Shown piece by piece: positions 17,401-26,742 of a stretch of 64,000 bases of DNA. How positions within the stretch are numbered: the first letter of the stretch is position 1; every line of letters starts with the position of its first letter. A program made the position numbers and the translations under genes. The notes under the pieces were generated by a model. That model ran no database searches. It was given only the letters and a program-made list of their open reading frames with translations, and had not been told where the DNA came from. The DNA is from Clostridia bacterium (GTDB lineage Bacteria > Bacillota > Clostridia > UBA1381): positions 1 to 64,000 of the forward strand of contig JAOAAV010000062.1 of the NCBI GenBank assembly GCA_026418715.1, in the 5' to 3' direction.

Positions 17401-19391
17401 AGGGATGTCAGTTTTAAATTGGTTGCAGTTCCATAAAATGTTTCGCTGCTCACATAGAAACCGATATGCGGGGGTTGGTTGTAGGCGCTTTGTTCGGCTG
17501 CGACACCGCTTCTGTATACACTGTCATGCATTAGGGTTTTCATTTTATAATTTGTTGATATATTGGTCGTAAATACTCTTAAAGCAGAACCGTCGGTCAA
17601 GGGGTAAACGACCTCCTCGCGCCAGTCGCCGAACAAATCCGCCTGAAGTGCTGGGTTGGCTTTCGAGCCGTTTACGCTTGTACAACCCGTCGCCGTAAAA
17701 ATGCTCGACATTGAAGAGCCATTCCACGCCGAAATACCGGTTCCGTCCAAAAGGTCATCGTATAGATCCCCATTCCAGAATATGCGGAAGTTGTAGCTTG
17801 CGCCGCTTATTGAAGTGCTTTCAAACACATTGTTTCCAAGTGCTTTGTAGGTTCCTGCACCCGAAGCGCCCCAGAATTGATAGTAGCCGCCGGCACCGAC
17901 ATTTGCCATAATCCCTCTTCCCGTGTCCTTTGAACCTGCCACGTGCTTTAGTTCTTCTCCCGTTTTTGCATCGTACACAGTCATGCCGAAGTCAAGAGTT
18001 TTACCGTTTGATGTAACGCTTCCGTCGGTTGCCCCATCTTCATGCACACTGAAATATTCATAGCCGTCATGTGTGGGGTCATAATCGCCGATATGAAGTG
18101 CGTCTCCATGTTCACGCCATGAGCACCACTTTGGTACCAACTTATCGGAATCGTTTACCTCAAAGCACAACGAGCCGCTGATAAACTCATCTTTACCGTC
18201 ACCATCAACATCCGCAACGGTCATATTGTGATTTCCCTGTCCTATGTAGCTTTCGTTACCTGCGGTATAGCCGCTTTGCGTGCTCAGAGTATCCCAAATA
18301 TAGTCTGCGCTGAGTTTTTTGCCGTCAAAGCTGATCCCGCAAACTCCAGTACGACCGCTGTATCCCGATTGAGGAAAATAATAGCCTCTCCAATAAACGG
18401 CGTATGGCTTTTTGCCGTCAAGCCATGCAACATCGGCGATAAAACGGTCGCAGCGATTTCCGTAAGCATCTCCCCAGGAGGCAGCGGAAACTCTTTGCAC
18501 TGGATAATTTATGGTATCAATCGCAGCACCCGTCTGGCCGTTAAATATAGTAAAGTATTCCGGGCCTGTGATAATATATCCTCCGTCGTTTACATAGCTT
18601 GAGGTATTGTCCGCAGTGTTTATGGATGAATCACTGCTTGCCAAAGTTACATAATTGCCGGCTCCGTCCTTTGAGCCGGGAGCGGTTTTGCAGGTAACCT
18701 CGGCTTTTCCGTCTAAGTCAAAATCATATACTAAAAACTGCGTATAGTGTGCGCCAGAGCGGATATTTTTTCCTAAATCAATCCTCCACAGCTTTGTTCC
18801 GTTTAATTTATATGCATCTAAAAGAACATTTCCGGTATAGCCGCTGTTTGAGTTGTCCTGAGGATTGCAGTCCCATTTTACGACAAGTTCATACTCGCCG
18901 TCACCGTCAAGATCTCCGCATGACGTATCCCCGGGGGAATATGTATAGGATGTTCCGTCAGGAGCCGTATAAGCACTCGGAAAATCCAGCGGGATATCAA
19001 AATAATTGCTTCCGCTTGAGAATGCTGTTACAGATGCGGATTTAGTACCCTCTACCCCATTTGCCACGGGAGCTACTTGATAGATTGACGCAGCAGTTCC
19101 GGATGCATCCGTATAATTTGTTGTTTTGCTTTCGGTTGCAATTAATGTTCCGTCTCTGTAAATATTAAATGAAACATTAGATGATGCGGTACCCAAATAA
19201 CAATCTTCATCACTCATCAGTCTCCAGCTAAGATAAATTCCGCCGCTTGTTTTCATTGCGACAAGTCCTCTGTCAAGGTTCTCTGTCTGCCTTGTATTCG
19301 CCGCAGACGCTTTTTCAGGCAAAGCTGTGTTTACACTTGCGGTTATCAATATGAGAGACAGAAAAAACGACAATATTTTTTTTAGCTTCAT
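14454..19391 (-). CDS. Secreted multidomain rhamnogalacturonan lyase (PL11-like) with Ig-like, LRR_5-like and duplicated LamG-like/CarboxypepD_reg-like modules
   Basis: Signal peptide MKLKKILSFFLSLILITASVNTALPEKASA; PL11-like LDRGLVAMKTSGGIYLSWRLMSDE...SCGDLDGDGEYELVVKWDCNPQDNS...GKNIRSGAHYTQFLVYDFDLDGKAE; Big_2-like VSWASSNPEVADVDKNGVICAKSTGSAVI. Confidence 0.93.
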   Translation of the reverse strand: MKLKKILSFFLSLILITASVNTALPEKASAANTRQTENLDRGLVAMKTSGGIYLSWRLMSDEDCYLGTASSNVSFNIYRDGTLIATESKTTNYTDASGTAASIYQVAPVANGVEGTKSASVTAFSSGSNYFDIPLDFPSAYTAPDGTSYTYSPGDTSCGDLDGDGEYELVVKWDCNPQDNSNSGYTGNVLLDAYKLNGTKLWRIDLGKNIRSGAHYTQFLVYDFDLDGKAEVTCKTAPGSKDGAGNYVTLASSDSSINTADNTSSYVNDGGYIITGPEYFTIFNGQTGAAIDTINYPVQRVSAASWGDAYGNRCDRFIADVAWLDGKKPYAVYWRGYYFPQSGYSGRTGVCGISFDGKKLSADYIWDTLSTQSGYTAGNESYIGQGNHNMTVADVDGDGKDEFISGSLCFEVNDSDKLVPKWCSWREHGDALHIGDYDPTHDGYEYFSVHEDGATDGSVTSNGKTLDFGMTVYDAKTGEELKHVAGSKDTGRGIMANVGAGGYYQFWGASGAGTYKALGNNVFESTSISGASYNFRIFWNGDLYDDLLDGTGISAWNGSSMSSIFTATGCTSVNGSKANPALQADLFGDWREEVVYPLTDGSALRVFTTNISTNYKMKTLMHDSVYRSGVAAEQSAYNQPPHIGFYVSSETFYGTATNLKLTSLPSKTTYNVGEDLDLTGLVVSVSYENGLTTQISSYSASGYDAYATGEQTITITYKNLSTTFTVNVVSGFSVNASGLITSYNNTSQTEVILPKTIGSVTVTGFADSSMLNTNITKMYIYQDSLTFGKNVFDKSITLVCYEGSTAHEYAVANGISYELITEKDVQTVSFEGDFYKGYVDAAMLTQAKSASLADSYVTYTTVAAGGPYASTGSSYGFFIKQSNANTYLKVVPAVTTSTQRTYITINNPTVLADVGEASFYMDLFFPSNSGTPYIDVADNSSTIEAISQSSLGLSSDTWYTYKLKYSGGKYSRTVYNADGSVFSAEVSLSASPGTYGVSKINLRQNYGGSASTCCYIDNLTMESVTNNTVQFIVANSSGYKLEGAKIVIGGQTAYTNSNGMASFTVASGRYAAVVSLDGYTAQEINVSARNEFNTVSVVLEKATINATSVCLDRDSVKLRVGDYETLKQTVLPKTASQTVSWASSNPEVADVDKNGVICAKSTGSAVIVAKTGDLSAQCVVTVIAGDYTQTPTSVSIYGESTVSGNIWKAVSLPNQKAEVYDQNGVKIYNSSITWSLVSGDASITSVDDIVYGTIKKGFNGTLVLKASSGSISGTKNITVSSCDNTTKYIDLTFSETGYSSLSFVQGTTEQTQTIGNVTYGVGARSSGGDGYSGFATASSSGNTYLLAKAGRFSSSNRNAYLTINNAPALASVSVCIFETDMYFEASDYDMTVTIGDGTTTIASFTPTSKTLSKGAWYHYKLEYTNGSFTEYIEDMTTGAVTCATYTSSAAKIAKMTFTSTASCALRLDNMKLFSTDNVYMTAYINVIDKDGNPISGATVSGGLSDAVTGESGTAAVTCYYGGNTFAVKSDSYGESVLCENISTQNQSVTVVLKRPKTTVLYSDSDKAIICSDYDSSLYKTVKLFYAYYNAAGQLVAVEEKSKNIYGGKTSETLTLPAFEGASKVKIMMWDSTDNMLPVMTVITKQ

Positions 19392-19414
19392 TTTCTTCCT
19401 CCTCTTTTATAATA

Positions 19415-19891
19415 CTACTGAAAATCCCATGGAACCTTTTTGCTATTTAGTTTTGATATTTCATCCTGTTTTTCCAAATTTAAAGTGATTCTGCCGAGAA
19501 AATCATTAAGCTGCGTGATTTCCTCCTCGGAAAATCCTGAAAACATAATACAATCTATCTCATCGAAGATTTTCCTTCCCATTTCCAGATACTTTATCCC
19601 GTTTTCCGTAATAACAAGGATTTTTCTGCGCATATTTTTTTCGTCTGTTTTTTTTCTCAGCAAATCCAGTTTTTCCATCTTCTTTGTGGCAAGTGTTAGA
19701 GCTGCAGGGGTCAGATGCAGGGCATTTGCAATTTCTGCCTGCGTACAGTCCGGATGACAATTTATATGCATGAGTATGGGTGTATACGCTAAATTCATTT
19801 GTGCCTGTGAAGTTTTCGATTGCAGCATAACTCGTCGTAAATACTGCAAATAACGCATCTTTGCAACGCTTTTCGTGTATTGGGTAGGCAC
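19415..19891 (-). CDS. MarR-family transcriptional regulator
   Basis: CTQAEIANALHLTPAALTLATKKMEKLDLLRKKTDEKNMRRKILVITENGIKYLE. Confidence 0.9.
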   Translation of the reverse strand: MPTQYTKSVAKMRYLQYLRRVMLQSKTSQAQMNLAYTPILMHINCHPDCTQAEIANALHLTPAALTLATKKMEKLDLLRKKTDEKNMRRKILVITENGIKYLEMGRKIFDEIDCIMFSGFSEEEITQLNDFLGRITLNLEKQDEISKLNSKKVPWDFQ

Positions 19892-20092
19892 CTAAAATCC
19901 CCTTCCTTTCACTCTATACAATCAATCCACCGTAAAATCATTAATTACTTAATAATTTTACTTTAAATTGTAGTAAAGGTCAATATATATTTTAGTTTTT
20001 TAGTGAATATTTTTAGTATGTTCCAACAAAAAATATGTAGTTTTTATTATATTATGGTATATGAATATAAATACTTGAAAATTTTAACAATA

Positions 20093-20143
20093 AAAGGCAA
20101 TAAAGATTTTCAAACCTTATGTTTGAAAATCTTTATTGCCTTT
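20093..20143. terminator. Intrinsic terminator of rnjA, 23-bp perfect stem
   Basis: AAAGGCAATAAAGATTTTCAAAC-cttat-GTTTGAAAATCTTTATTGCCTTT. Confidence 0.92.
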
Positions 20144-20160
20144 ACGGTGTTATATATAAA

Positions 20161-21828
20161 TCACACTTCCATGATAATTGGCAGTATCATGGGACTTCTT
20201 TTTGTTTTGTCATATATATAGTGAGAAATCCCGTTTTTCATTGCACTTTTCATGGTGGACCAATCGGTTGTTCCGTTTGCTTCACACTTTGCAAGACTCT
20301 CCTTTGCTACTTCTCTTACAGAGTCAATCAGCCCTTCTGATTCACGCACATATACAAAACCTCTTGAAATAACATCAGGTCCAGATATGAGCTGATGCGT
20401 TTGAGATGAAAACGTTGCCACTACTATAATTAATCCGTCCTGTGCCAGATGTTTTCTATCACGCAGAACAATATTTCCGACATCTCCCACGCCCAAACCA
20501 TCTACTAAAATTTTGCCGGATTGTACCGTACCGTTGATTTTGGCACTTTTTTCATCCATCTCAAGCACTTTTCCGTTTTCCATAATGAACGTGTTTTTTT
20601 CATCCACACCAACGGCTGCGGCAAGCTTTGCATGCTGCATAAGATGCCTGTATTCACCGTGAACTGGAATAAAATATTTAGGCTTTGTAAGTGCGAGAAT
20701 AAGCTTTAACTCTTCCTGACAGGCGTGACCCGAAACATGAACCTCGGACAAAGATTTATAAATCACCTCGGCTCCGCTTTTAAACAACTCGTTTACAACG
20801 TTGGCAACGGTTTTTTCGTTGCCGGGTATGGGAGTGGCGGATATGATGATTAAATCATCTTTAGTAACCTCAACTTTTCTGTGGTCGGAAAAAGCCATGC
20901 GAGTCAAAGCGCTCATCGGTTCGCCCTGACTTCCCGTAGTTACAATTACAAGCTGGTTTGGGCGGTATTTTTTAATAGAGTCGATATTTATAAGAACACC
21001 CTCAGGTACGGTCATGTATCCAAGCAGAATGGCAACCTCCACAATGTTTTCCATGCTTCTGCCAGACACGGCAACTTTCCTTCCGTTTTTAACTGCCGCA
21101 TTGATAATTTGCTGCACCCTGTGAACATTTGACGCAAAGGTGGCGACAATAATACGCTTCGTGCAATTTTTGAAGATCTCGTCAAATCGGTCGCCTACGC
21201 TGCGTTCGCTCATAGTAAATCCGCCGCGCTCAACATTCGTGCTGTCGGATAAAAGAGCAAGAACTCCCTGTTTCCCAAGTTCCCCGAAACGTGCAAGGTC
21301 TATCATATCACCTACAATAGGAGTTGTATCAATTTTAAAATCTCCCGTGTGAATAACCGTACCTACGGGAGTGAATATTGCAAGTGCGCAGGAATCGGCA
21401 ATCGAGTGATTTGTGCGAATAAATTCAACCGATATATTCGCGCTTAAATTGACTCTATCGCCAGCTTTCACACGCACAAGCTTAACCTTAGACAAAAGGT
21501 TATGCTCCTTCAATTTATGCTCTACCAACCCCAAAGTCAATCTAGTGCCATAGACTGGAACATTGATTTGCTTTAAAAAATAAGGAAGACCTCCTATATG
21601 GTCCTCATGGCCGTGCGTTAGGAAAAGGCCTCGAACCTTATCGGCATTCTTTTCAAGATACGATATGTCATTTAATACCAAATCAACACCCGGCATATCG
21701 TCATCAGGGAATGCCATACCACAGTCAACGACAAAAATATCGTTGCCATACTCAAATACCGTCAGGTTTTTTCCTATTTCGTCCAACCCTCCCAACGGTA
21801 TAATTTTCAGTTTTAATTTTTTTGCCAC
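20161..21828 (-). CDS. rnj: Ribonuclease J
   Basis: KLKIIPLGGLDEIGKNLTVFEYGNDIFVVDCGMAFPDDDMPGVDLVLND...LTHGHEDHIGGLPYFL...HVSGHACQEELKLILALTKPKYFIPVHGEYRHL. Confidence 0.96.
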   Translation of the reverse strand: MAKKLKLKIIPLGGLDEIGKNLTVFEYGNDIFVVDCGMAFPDDDMPGVDLVLNDISYLEKNADKVRGLFLTHGHEDHIGGLPYFLKQINVPVYGTRLTLGLVEHKLKEHNLLSKVKLVRVKAGDRVNLSANISVEFIRTNHSIADSCALAIFTPVGTVIHTGDFKIDTTPIVGDMIDLARFGELGKQGVLALLSDSTNVERGGFTMSERSVGDRFDEIFKNCTKRIIVATFASNVHRVQQIINAAVKNGRKVAVSGRSMENIVEVAILLGYMTVPEGVLINIDSIKKYRPNQLVIVTTGSQGEPMSALTRMAFSDHRKVEVTKDDLIIISATPIPGNEKTVANVVNELFKSGAEVIYKSLSEVHVSGHACQEELKLILALTKPKYFIPVHGEYRHLMQHAKLAAAVGVDEKNTFIMENGKVLEMDEKSAKINGTVQSGKILVDGLGVGDVGNIVLRDRKHLAQDGLIIVVATFSSQTHQLISGPDVISRGFVYVRESEGLIDSVREVAKESLAKCEANGTTDWSTMKSAMKNGISHYIYDKTKRSPMILPIIMEV

Positions 21829-22013
21829 AATTTTACCTCCATATATTTAATATTTTCCGTTCATAAATTAAAATCAAAGATTTTATAAAAACTTGCGGAA
21901 TATCTGAACAAATCAGAAATTCCTCAAATCCGGTCACAAAAACTCCAGTATATTATATCATAAATGTAGTATTAGTCAATATTCGCTTTTTTATGTTTGT
22001 TTGCATAATTTTT

Positions 22014-22958
22014 TCACTGCCATAATACAGTCATTAAATAATAAATAGCAGGCAAAGTCGCAAGACTTGTCACTGTGGTAATAAAGATGCCTTCAGCAGC
22101 ATACAGAATATCGCCGCCATACTCTGTGGTCAACACCGCAAGCAGCGTTTGAGAAGGCATGGCAACTTGCAGAATAAGAATACTTTTTATTGCATAATCA
22201 ATGGGAACAAATTTTAGTACAAATATCATGATAACCGGAACAACAATCATTTTAAAAATTGCCATTACAACAAGAGATATGCGCTTATAAAGTTCACCAA
22301 GTTTAACTGACGCCAAGGTTCCGCCTATAAAAATCATGGACAAATAAGTTGTTGTGCCCCCGATACCCGATAAAGCGTCGCCGAGAGCGCCTTTAAATTT
22401 TAATCCGAACGTCATCATGATAAAAGAAATACAAAAAGCTATGGTTGCCGGATTTACAAGGTTTTTGAGATTTCCACTTTTTTGCGCTCCGTCTTTAAGA
22501 GCGGACAATTTGTATATGCCTAAAGTCCAAACAAAAAGGTCATTTGCAAAAGCGTACAGTGCAGCGTAAAACAAACCCTCCGCGCCAAACAGCGCCTGTA
22601 TAAGAGGATATCCCAAAAATATGACATTTCCAAACGCAGACATACATTGATGAACAATTGCCGTTGCTTTTGGCAATTTAAACAGCTTTGAAAAAAGTGT
22701 CCCAATCAAGTACATAACAGCTATGGCAATAAAAGCAATTCCTATCAGAATAAGAGAATTTAAAATCTTTTCACGGCTTAGCTCCACTTTTGTAAGTGAC
22801 GTAATAACCAAAATAGGTAGAGTAATTCTTACAATTATCTTCGATATAGCATTTTTTACCTCTTGGGATATATAATTAATTTTTACCGCAAAATATCCTA
22901 CTGCCATGGTTATGGCCAAAATTACAATACTATTTAATATCGTTTGAAATCCTTCCAA
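22014..22958 (-). CDS. AEC (auxin efflux carrier) family transporter, TTG start
   Basis: Hydrophobic 314-aa protein; AVGYFAVKINYISQEVKNAISKIIVRITLPILVITSL and a C-terminal MPSQTLLAVLTTEYGGD motif typical of AEC. Confidence 0.9.
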   Translation of the reverse strand: MEGFQTILNSIVILAITMAVGYFAVKINYISQEVKNAISKIIVRITLPILVITSLTKVELSREKILNSLILIGIAFIAIAVMYLIGTLFSKLFKLPKATAIVHQCMSAFGNVIFLGYPLIQALFGAEGLFYAALYAFANDLFVWTLGIYKLSALKDGAQKSGNLKNLVNPATIAFCISFIMMTFGLKFKGALGDALSGIGGTTTYLSMIFIGGTLASVKLGELYKRISLVVMAIFKMIVVPVIMIFVLKFVPIDYAIKSILILQVAMPSQTLLAVLTTEYGGDILYAAEGIFITTVTSLATLPAIYYLMTVLWQ

Positions 22959-23046
22959 AATCTACACCTCAAGCTTGTTGTTAATTTCATATATATCATG
23001 CATGAAATTAATTATACATGATATGGCACCATAAAGAAAGGATGTT

Positions 23047-24738
23047 TTATGGTATTTCCTCAATTTTTACATTTCGCCCATATAAATAATCAAAAATAAT
23101 TATATTTTGTCGGTTTTGACCGTCTTCTACTACGTCATAGCAAAAACGCTCAAAATGAAGATGTTTAATCATGTCTTTCACCGCCATACCCATATATTCC
23201 GGCAGATACTTTTGGACATTTTCCTCTTTTCTTAAAAAATCAAAACGAAAACAAAGAAGCGTTTTATCATAAGGAATAAGTGACCATTCTGGCGTAGTCA
23301 CGCCTTTGTTGATATTAAAATAGTCAAATTTCAAATAATCGACAAACACATCGTCTTCAAAATTTTCTCTATAAAAATCATACAGTATTTTATATAAGAT
23401 TTTTTGGGAATGTGAAGCCTTGTCATACCCATTTCTTTCAAAAAATGCGGAAATGGCAACAAACATCTCAAAGGGAGATGAATACTGCCTCAGCAAACAT
23501 TCTATTGAGGTTTTAAATGCTCCGCTGTTATAGTAACGCTCAAAAACCGCCTCCACCGACTTTAAAACAAGAATATCGGCGTATGACAGAAATTGATTGC
23601 ACAAAATTTCATATGGCGGAAGAGTTGTATATTTGTATGCAAACATCTCTTTTTGCTCATAAATTTTAGTGCCCTTTAGCATCTTCAAAAAACCCAGCTG
23701 AAGAACATGGGGACGAAGCTCAAAAACCTCGTCAAACGAGTGCCTGAAAGATTCAAGATTTTCATGCGGAAGTCCTGCAATCAAATCAAGATGAATATGA
23801 ATATTGTTTAATTTCAAAATGCTTGTTACAGCCTTCTTGATTTTTTCAAGATCATTCTTTCTGTCAATTGCTTCAAGTGTTTTAGGGTTAGTAGACTGCA
23901 CCCCTATTTCAAACTGAAATAATCCCTTTGGAGCACATTTTAACAGCTGCAATATATCATCCGTTATCAAATCGGCCGCTATTTCAAAATGAAAAACCGT
24001 TTCTCCCACATTTTCAATCAGAAATCTGAATAATTCATATGTGCGCTCAGAGTTTATATTGAATGTTCTATCCACGAATTTCACAATTCTAACCTTGTGC
24101 CCGATAAAAAACAACAGATCTTTTTTCACACGTTCTATATCAAAAAATCTTACGCTGTGCATGGTGGATGACATACAGTAGCTGCACCTAAACGGACAAC
24201 CACGGGAACCTTCATAATAAATCAGCTTATCTTTAAGCGTTTTCATATCCTCGTCCGTATATGGGAAGGGAAGTATGTTCAAGTCGCAAATCAAAGGGCG
24301 GGATTGGTTTGTAATTATCTTTTCATTTTTTCTGTATACCATGGATAAAACGGTTTCAGGCTCAAAATTATTATCTAAAAGCTCTTTGAATGTAAGTTCC
24401 CCTTCCCCCATTATTATCGCATCAATATATGGATTTTCCTTGAGTATGGTTTGGGCGTCATATGTAACCTCAGGACCGCCCAAAATAATCTTGCACTTTA
24501 ACACCTTTCTCAAACAGTCCGCTACGGATAAAACAAAGCGAATATTCCATATATAGCAGGAAAACAACACAACATCCGGACAAGACTTGTAAATGGATGC
24601 CGCAACATCCGATACCTTCTCGTTGATGGTATATTCCTGCAAAGTTACATCATCCCTTTTGCAAAATGCCTTTAGATATCGGATAGCAAGGCAGGAATGA
24701 CTGTATTTTGAATTTATACCTACTAAAATAATTTTCAT
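23047..24738 (-). CDS. B12-binding-domain radical SAM protein (DUF4080-type C-terminus)
   Basis: N-terminal B12-binding-like region (VGINSKYSHSCLAIRYLKAF...ILGGPEVTYDAQTILKENPYIDAIIMGEGELTF); radical SAM CxxxCxxC in GSRGCPFRCSYCMSS. Confidence 0.92.
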   Translation of the reverse strand: MKIILVGINSKYSHSCLAIRYLKAFCKRDDVTLQEYTINEKVSDVAASIYKSCPDVVLFSCYIWNIRFVLSVADCLRKVLKCKIILGGPEVTYDAQTILKENPYIDAIIMGEGELTFKELLDNNFEPETVLSMVYRKNEKIITNQSRPLICDLNILPFPYTDEDMKTLKDKLIYYEGSRGCPFRCSYCMSSTMHSVRFFDIERVKKDLLFFIGHKVRIVKFVDRTFNINSERTYELFRFLIENVGETVFHFEIAADLITDDILQLLKCAPKGLFQFEIGVQSTNPKTLEAIDRKNDLEKIKKAVTSILKLNNIHIHLDLIAGLPHENLESFRHSFDEVFELRPHVLQLGFLKMLKGTKIYEQKEMFAYKYTTLPPYEILCNQFLSYADILVLKSVEAVFERYYNSGAFKTSIECLLRQYSSPFEMFVAISAFFERNGYDKASHSQKILYKILYDFYRENFEDDVFVDYLKFDYFNINKGVTTPEWSLIPYDKTLLCFRFDFLRKEENVQKYLPEYMGMAVKDMIKHLHFERFCYDVVEDGQNRQNIIIFDYLYGRNVKIEEIP

Positions 24739-24825
24739 ATCTCCTATAAATCAGCCGCGTCCTGCGATAATAGCTAAAGTCACGCAAAGCCGCCTCCTAT
24801 AATAATTTTCAAGAAAATTCTGAAT

Positions 24826-26742
24826 TCAATAGTACATATTTTCTATCTCATCCATCCAAAGTCTTACGGCAGCATCGCTCGGCATACGCCAATCGCCGCG
24901 CGGCGACAGCGCAACGGTTCCCACTTTTGGAGCATCGGGCAGGCATGAGCGTTTAAACTGTTGGGAAAAGAATCTTTTATAAAAAACCTTAAGCCATGAC
25001 AAAATAAAGTCAGGCTCGTAATCCTCACGAAAGGCATATTTTGCAAGACGAAAAACCTTAGATGGTGGAAAACCGAATCTTACGGTATAGTACAAAAAGA
25101 AATCATGCAGTTCATAAGGGCCCACAATATGCTCAGTCTTTTGGGAAATCTCTCCATCTTTAGGAGGAAGAAGCTCTGGGCTAACCGGAGTATTTAAAAT
25201 ATCTACAAGCGTTTTTCTTAGCATATCATTATCTGTCCTGTTTGCCTCATAGTCCACCAGATAGCGTATCAGGGTTTTCGGAACGGAAGCATTTACAGCA
25301 TACATAGACATATGATCTCCGTTATACGTCGCCCAACCGAGTGCCAGCTCCGACAAATCTCCTGTACCCACAACTAATCCTTCGGTTTTATTGGCAATAT
25401 CCATCAAGATTTGTGTTCTTTCCCTTGCCTGTGAATTTTCATAAGTCACATCGTGCGTATCGGGGTTTTGTCCTATATCTTCAAAATGCGTCAATACTGC
25501 TTTGTTAATGGGAATTTCCATTAACGTCACCCCTAGAGATTTTGAAAAAGCAACCGCATTATTATATGTCCTGTCCGTGGTTCCAAAGCAAGGCATGGTA
25601 ATTGCTAAGATATTGCGGCGCTCTAATCCTAAGCTGTCAAAAGCGCGGGTTGTCACCAAAAGTGCAAGTGTGGAATCGAGTCCGCCCGAAATTCCCAAAA
25701 CGGCAGTTTTTGCACCTGAATGAAGAATTCTCTTTTTAAGCCCCATTGACTGAATAGTTAAAATCTCCTCGCAGCGCTTTTCACGTTCCGTATCAGAGGA
25801 AGGAACGAACGGAGTTTTATTTATTTCCCGTGTCAAATCATAGGTTTCTTCATTTAAAGAAAAATATATTTTTGTATAGTCGGATGCATTGCTGCGTTTG
25901 AAGGTAATGGTTCTCGTTCTTTCGGCAGACAGCTTGTGAGTGTCTATTTCGGCGTAAATGGCTGAATTTTGAAATCTTTCGGCTTTTGCAAGAACGGCGC
26001 CATTTTCTGCTATAAGATTATGTCCGCTGAAAACCAAGTCCGTAGTGGATTCACCTTCACCTGCGTCTGCGTAAACATATGCGCAAAAAAGCTTCGCAGA
26101 CTGGATGCAGACAAGATCCTCACGATAATGGCTCTTGCCCGTCACTTCATCGCTTGCGGACAGGTTAGCAATCACCGTGGCTCCGGCAATTGCATGAGAT
26201 ATGGAAGGGGAATCAGGAACCCATAAATCCTCGCATATTTCTATCGCAAAAACAAATTCTGTAATGTTTTCGGCGCAAAATAGTATATTCGTACCAAAGG
26301 GAACGGTTTGATTGTTTATATTTATATTGATCACGCCATCCTCTGCCTCCGCAAAGTGACGTTTTTCGTAAAATTCCGAATAATTCGGGATATTCTTTTT
26401 CGGCACAACTCCTAATATGCGTCCCTTATGAATAACCGCAGCACAATTGTAAAGAGAGTGATTTACAATCATAGGCAGACCTATGACAGACACAATATCA
26501 AGCTCCGAGGTTTCATCCGCAATACGCGTAAGCTGTTCCTTTGCCGAAGAAATCAGCTTCCTCTGCAAGAACAAATCACCGCAGGTATATGCCGTAATGC
26601 AAAGCTCCGGGAAAACAATCAATTTTGCCGAATTTCCAGCCGCCTCCCTTATTTTTGTTATAATATTGTCAGCATTGTAAATACAGTCCGCCACCCTAAT
26701 ATCCGGTGTAGCGGCACAAACACGAATATATCCATGCTTCAT
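24826..26742 (-). CDS. nadE: Glutamine-dependent NAD+ synthetase
   Basis: Nitrilase-like N-terminus (LIVFPELCITAYTCGDLF) and synthetase GISGGLDSTLALLVTTRAFD...VVGTGDLSELALGWATYNGDHMSMYAVN. Confidence 0.97.
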   Translation of the reverse strand: MKHGYIRVCAATPDIRVADCIYNADNIITKIREAAGNSAKLIVFPELCITAYTCGDLFLQRKLISSAKEQLTRIADETSELDIVSVIGLPMIVNHSLYNCAAVIHKGRILGVVPKKNIPNYSEFYEKRHFAEAEDGVINININNQTVPFGTNILFCAENITEFVFAIEICEDLWVPDSPSISHAIAGATVIANLSASDEVTGKSHYREDLVCIQSAKLFCAYVYADAGEGESTTDLVFSGHNLIAENGAVLAKAERFQNSAIYAEIDTHKLSAERTRTITFKRSNASDYTKIYFSLNEETYDLTREINKTPFVPSSDTEREKRCEEILTIQSMGLKKRILHSGAKTAVLGISGGLDSTLALLVTTRAFDSLGLERRNILAITMPCFGTTDRTYNNAVAFSKSLGVTLMEIPINKAVLTHFEDIGQNPDTHDVTYENSQARERTQILMDIANKTEGLVVGTGDLSELALGWATYNGDHMSMYAVNASVPKTLIRYLVDYEANRTDNDMLRKTLVDILNTPVSPELLPPKDGEISQKTEHIVGPYELHDFFLYYTVRFGFPPSKVFRLAKYAFREDYEPDFILSWLKVFYKRFFSQQFKRSCLPDAPKVGTVALSPRGDWRMPSDAAVRLWMDEIENMYY

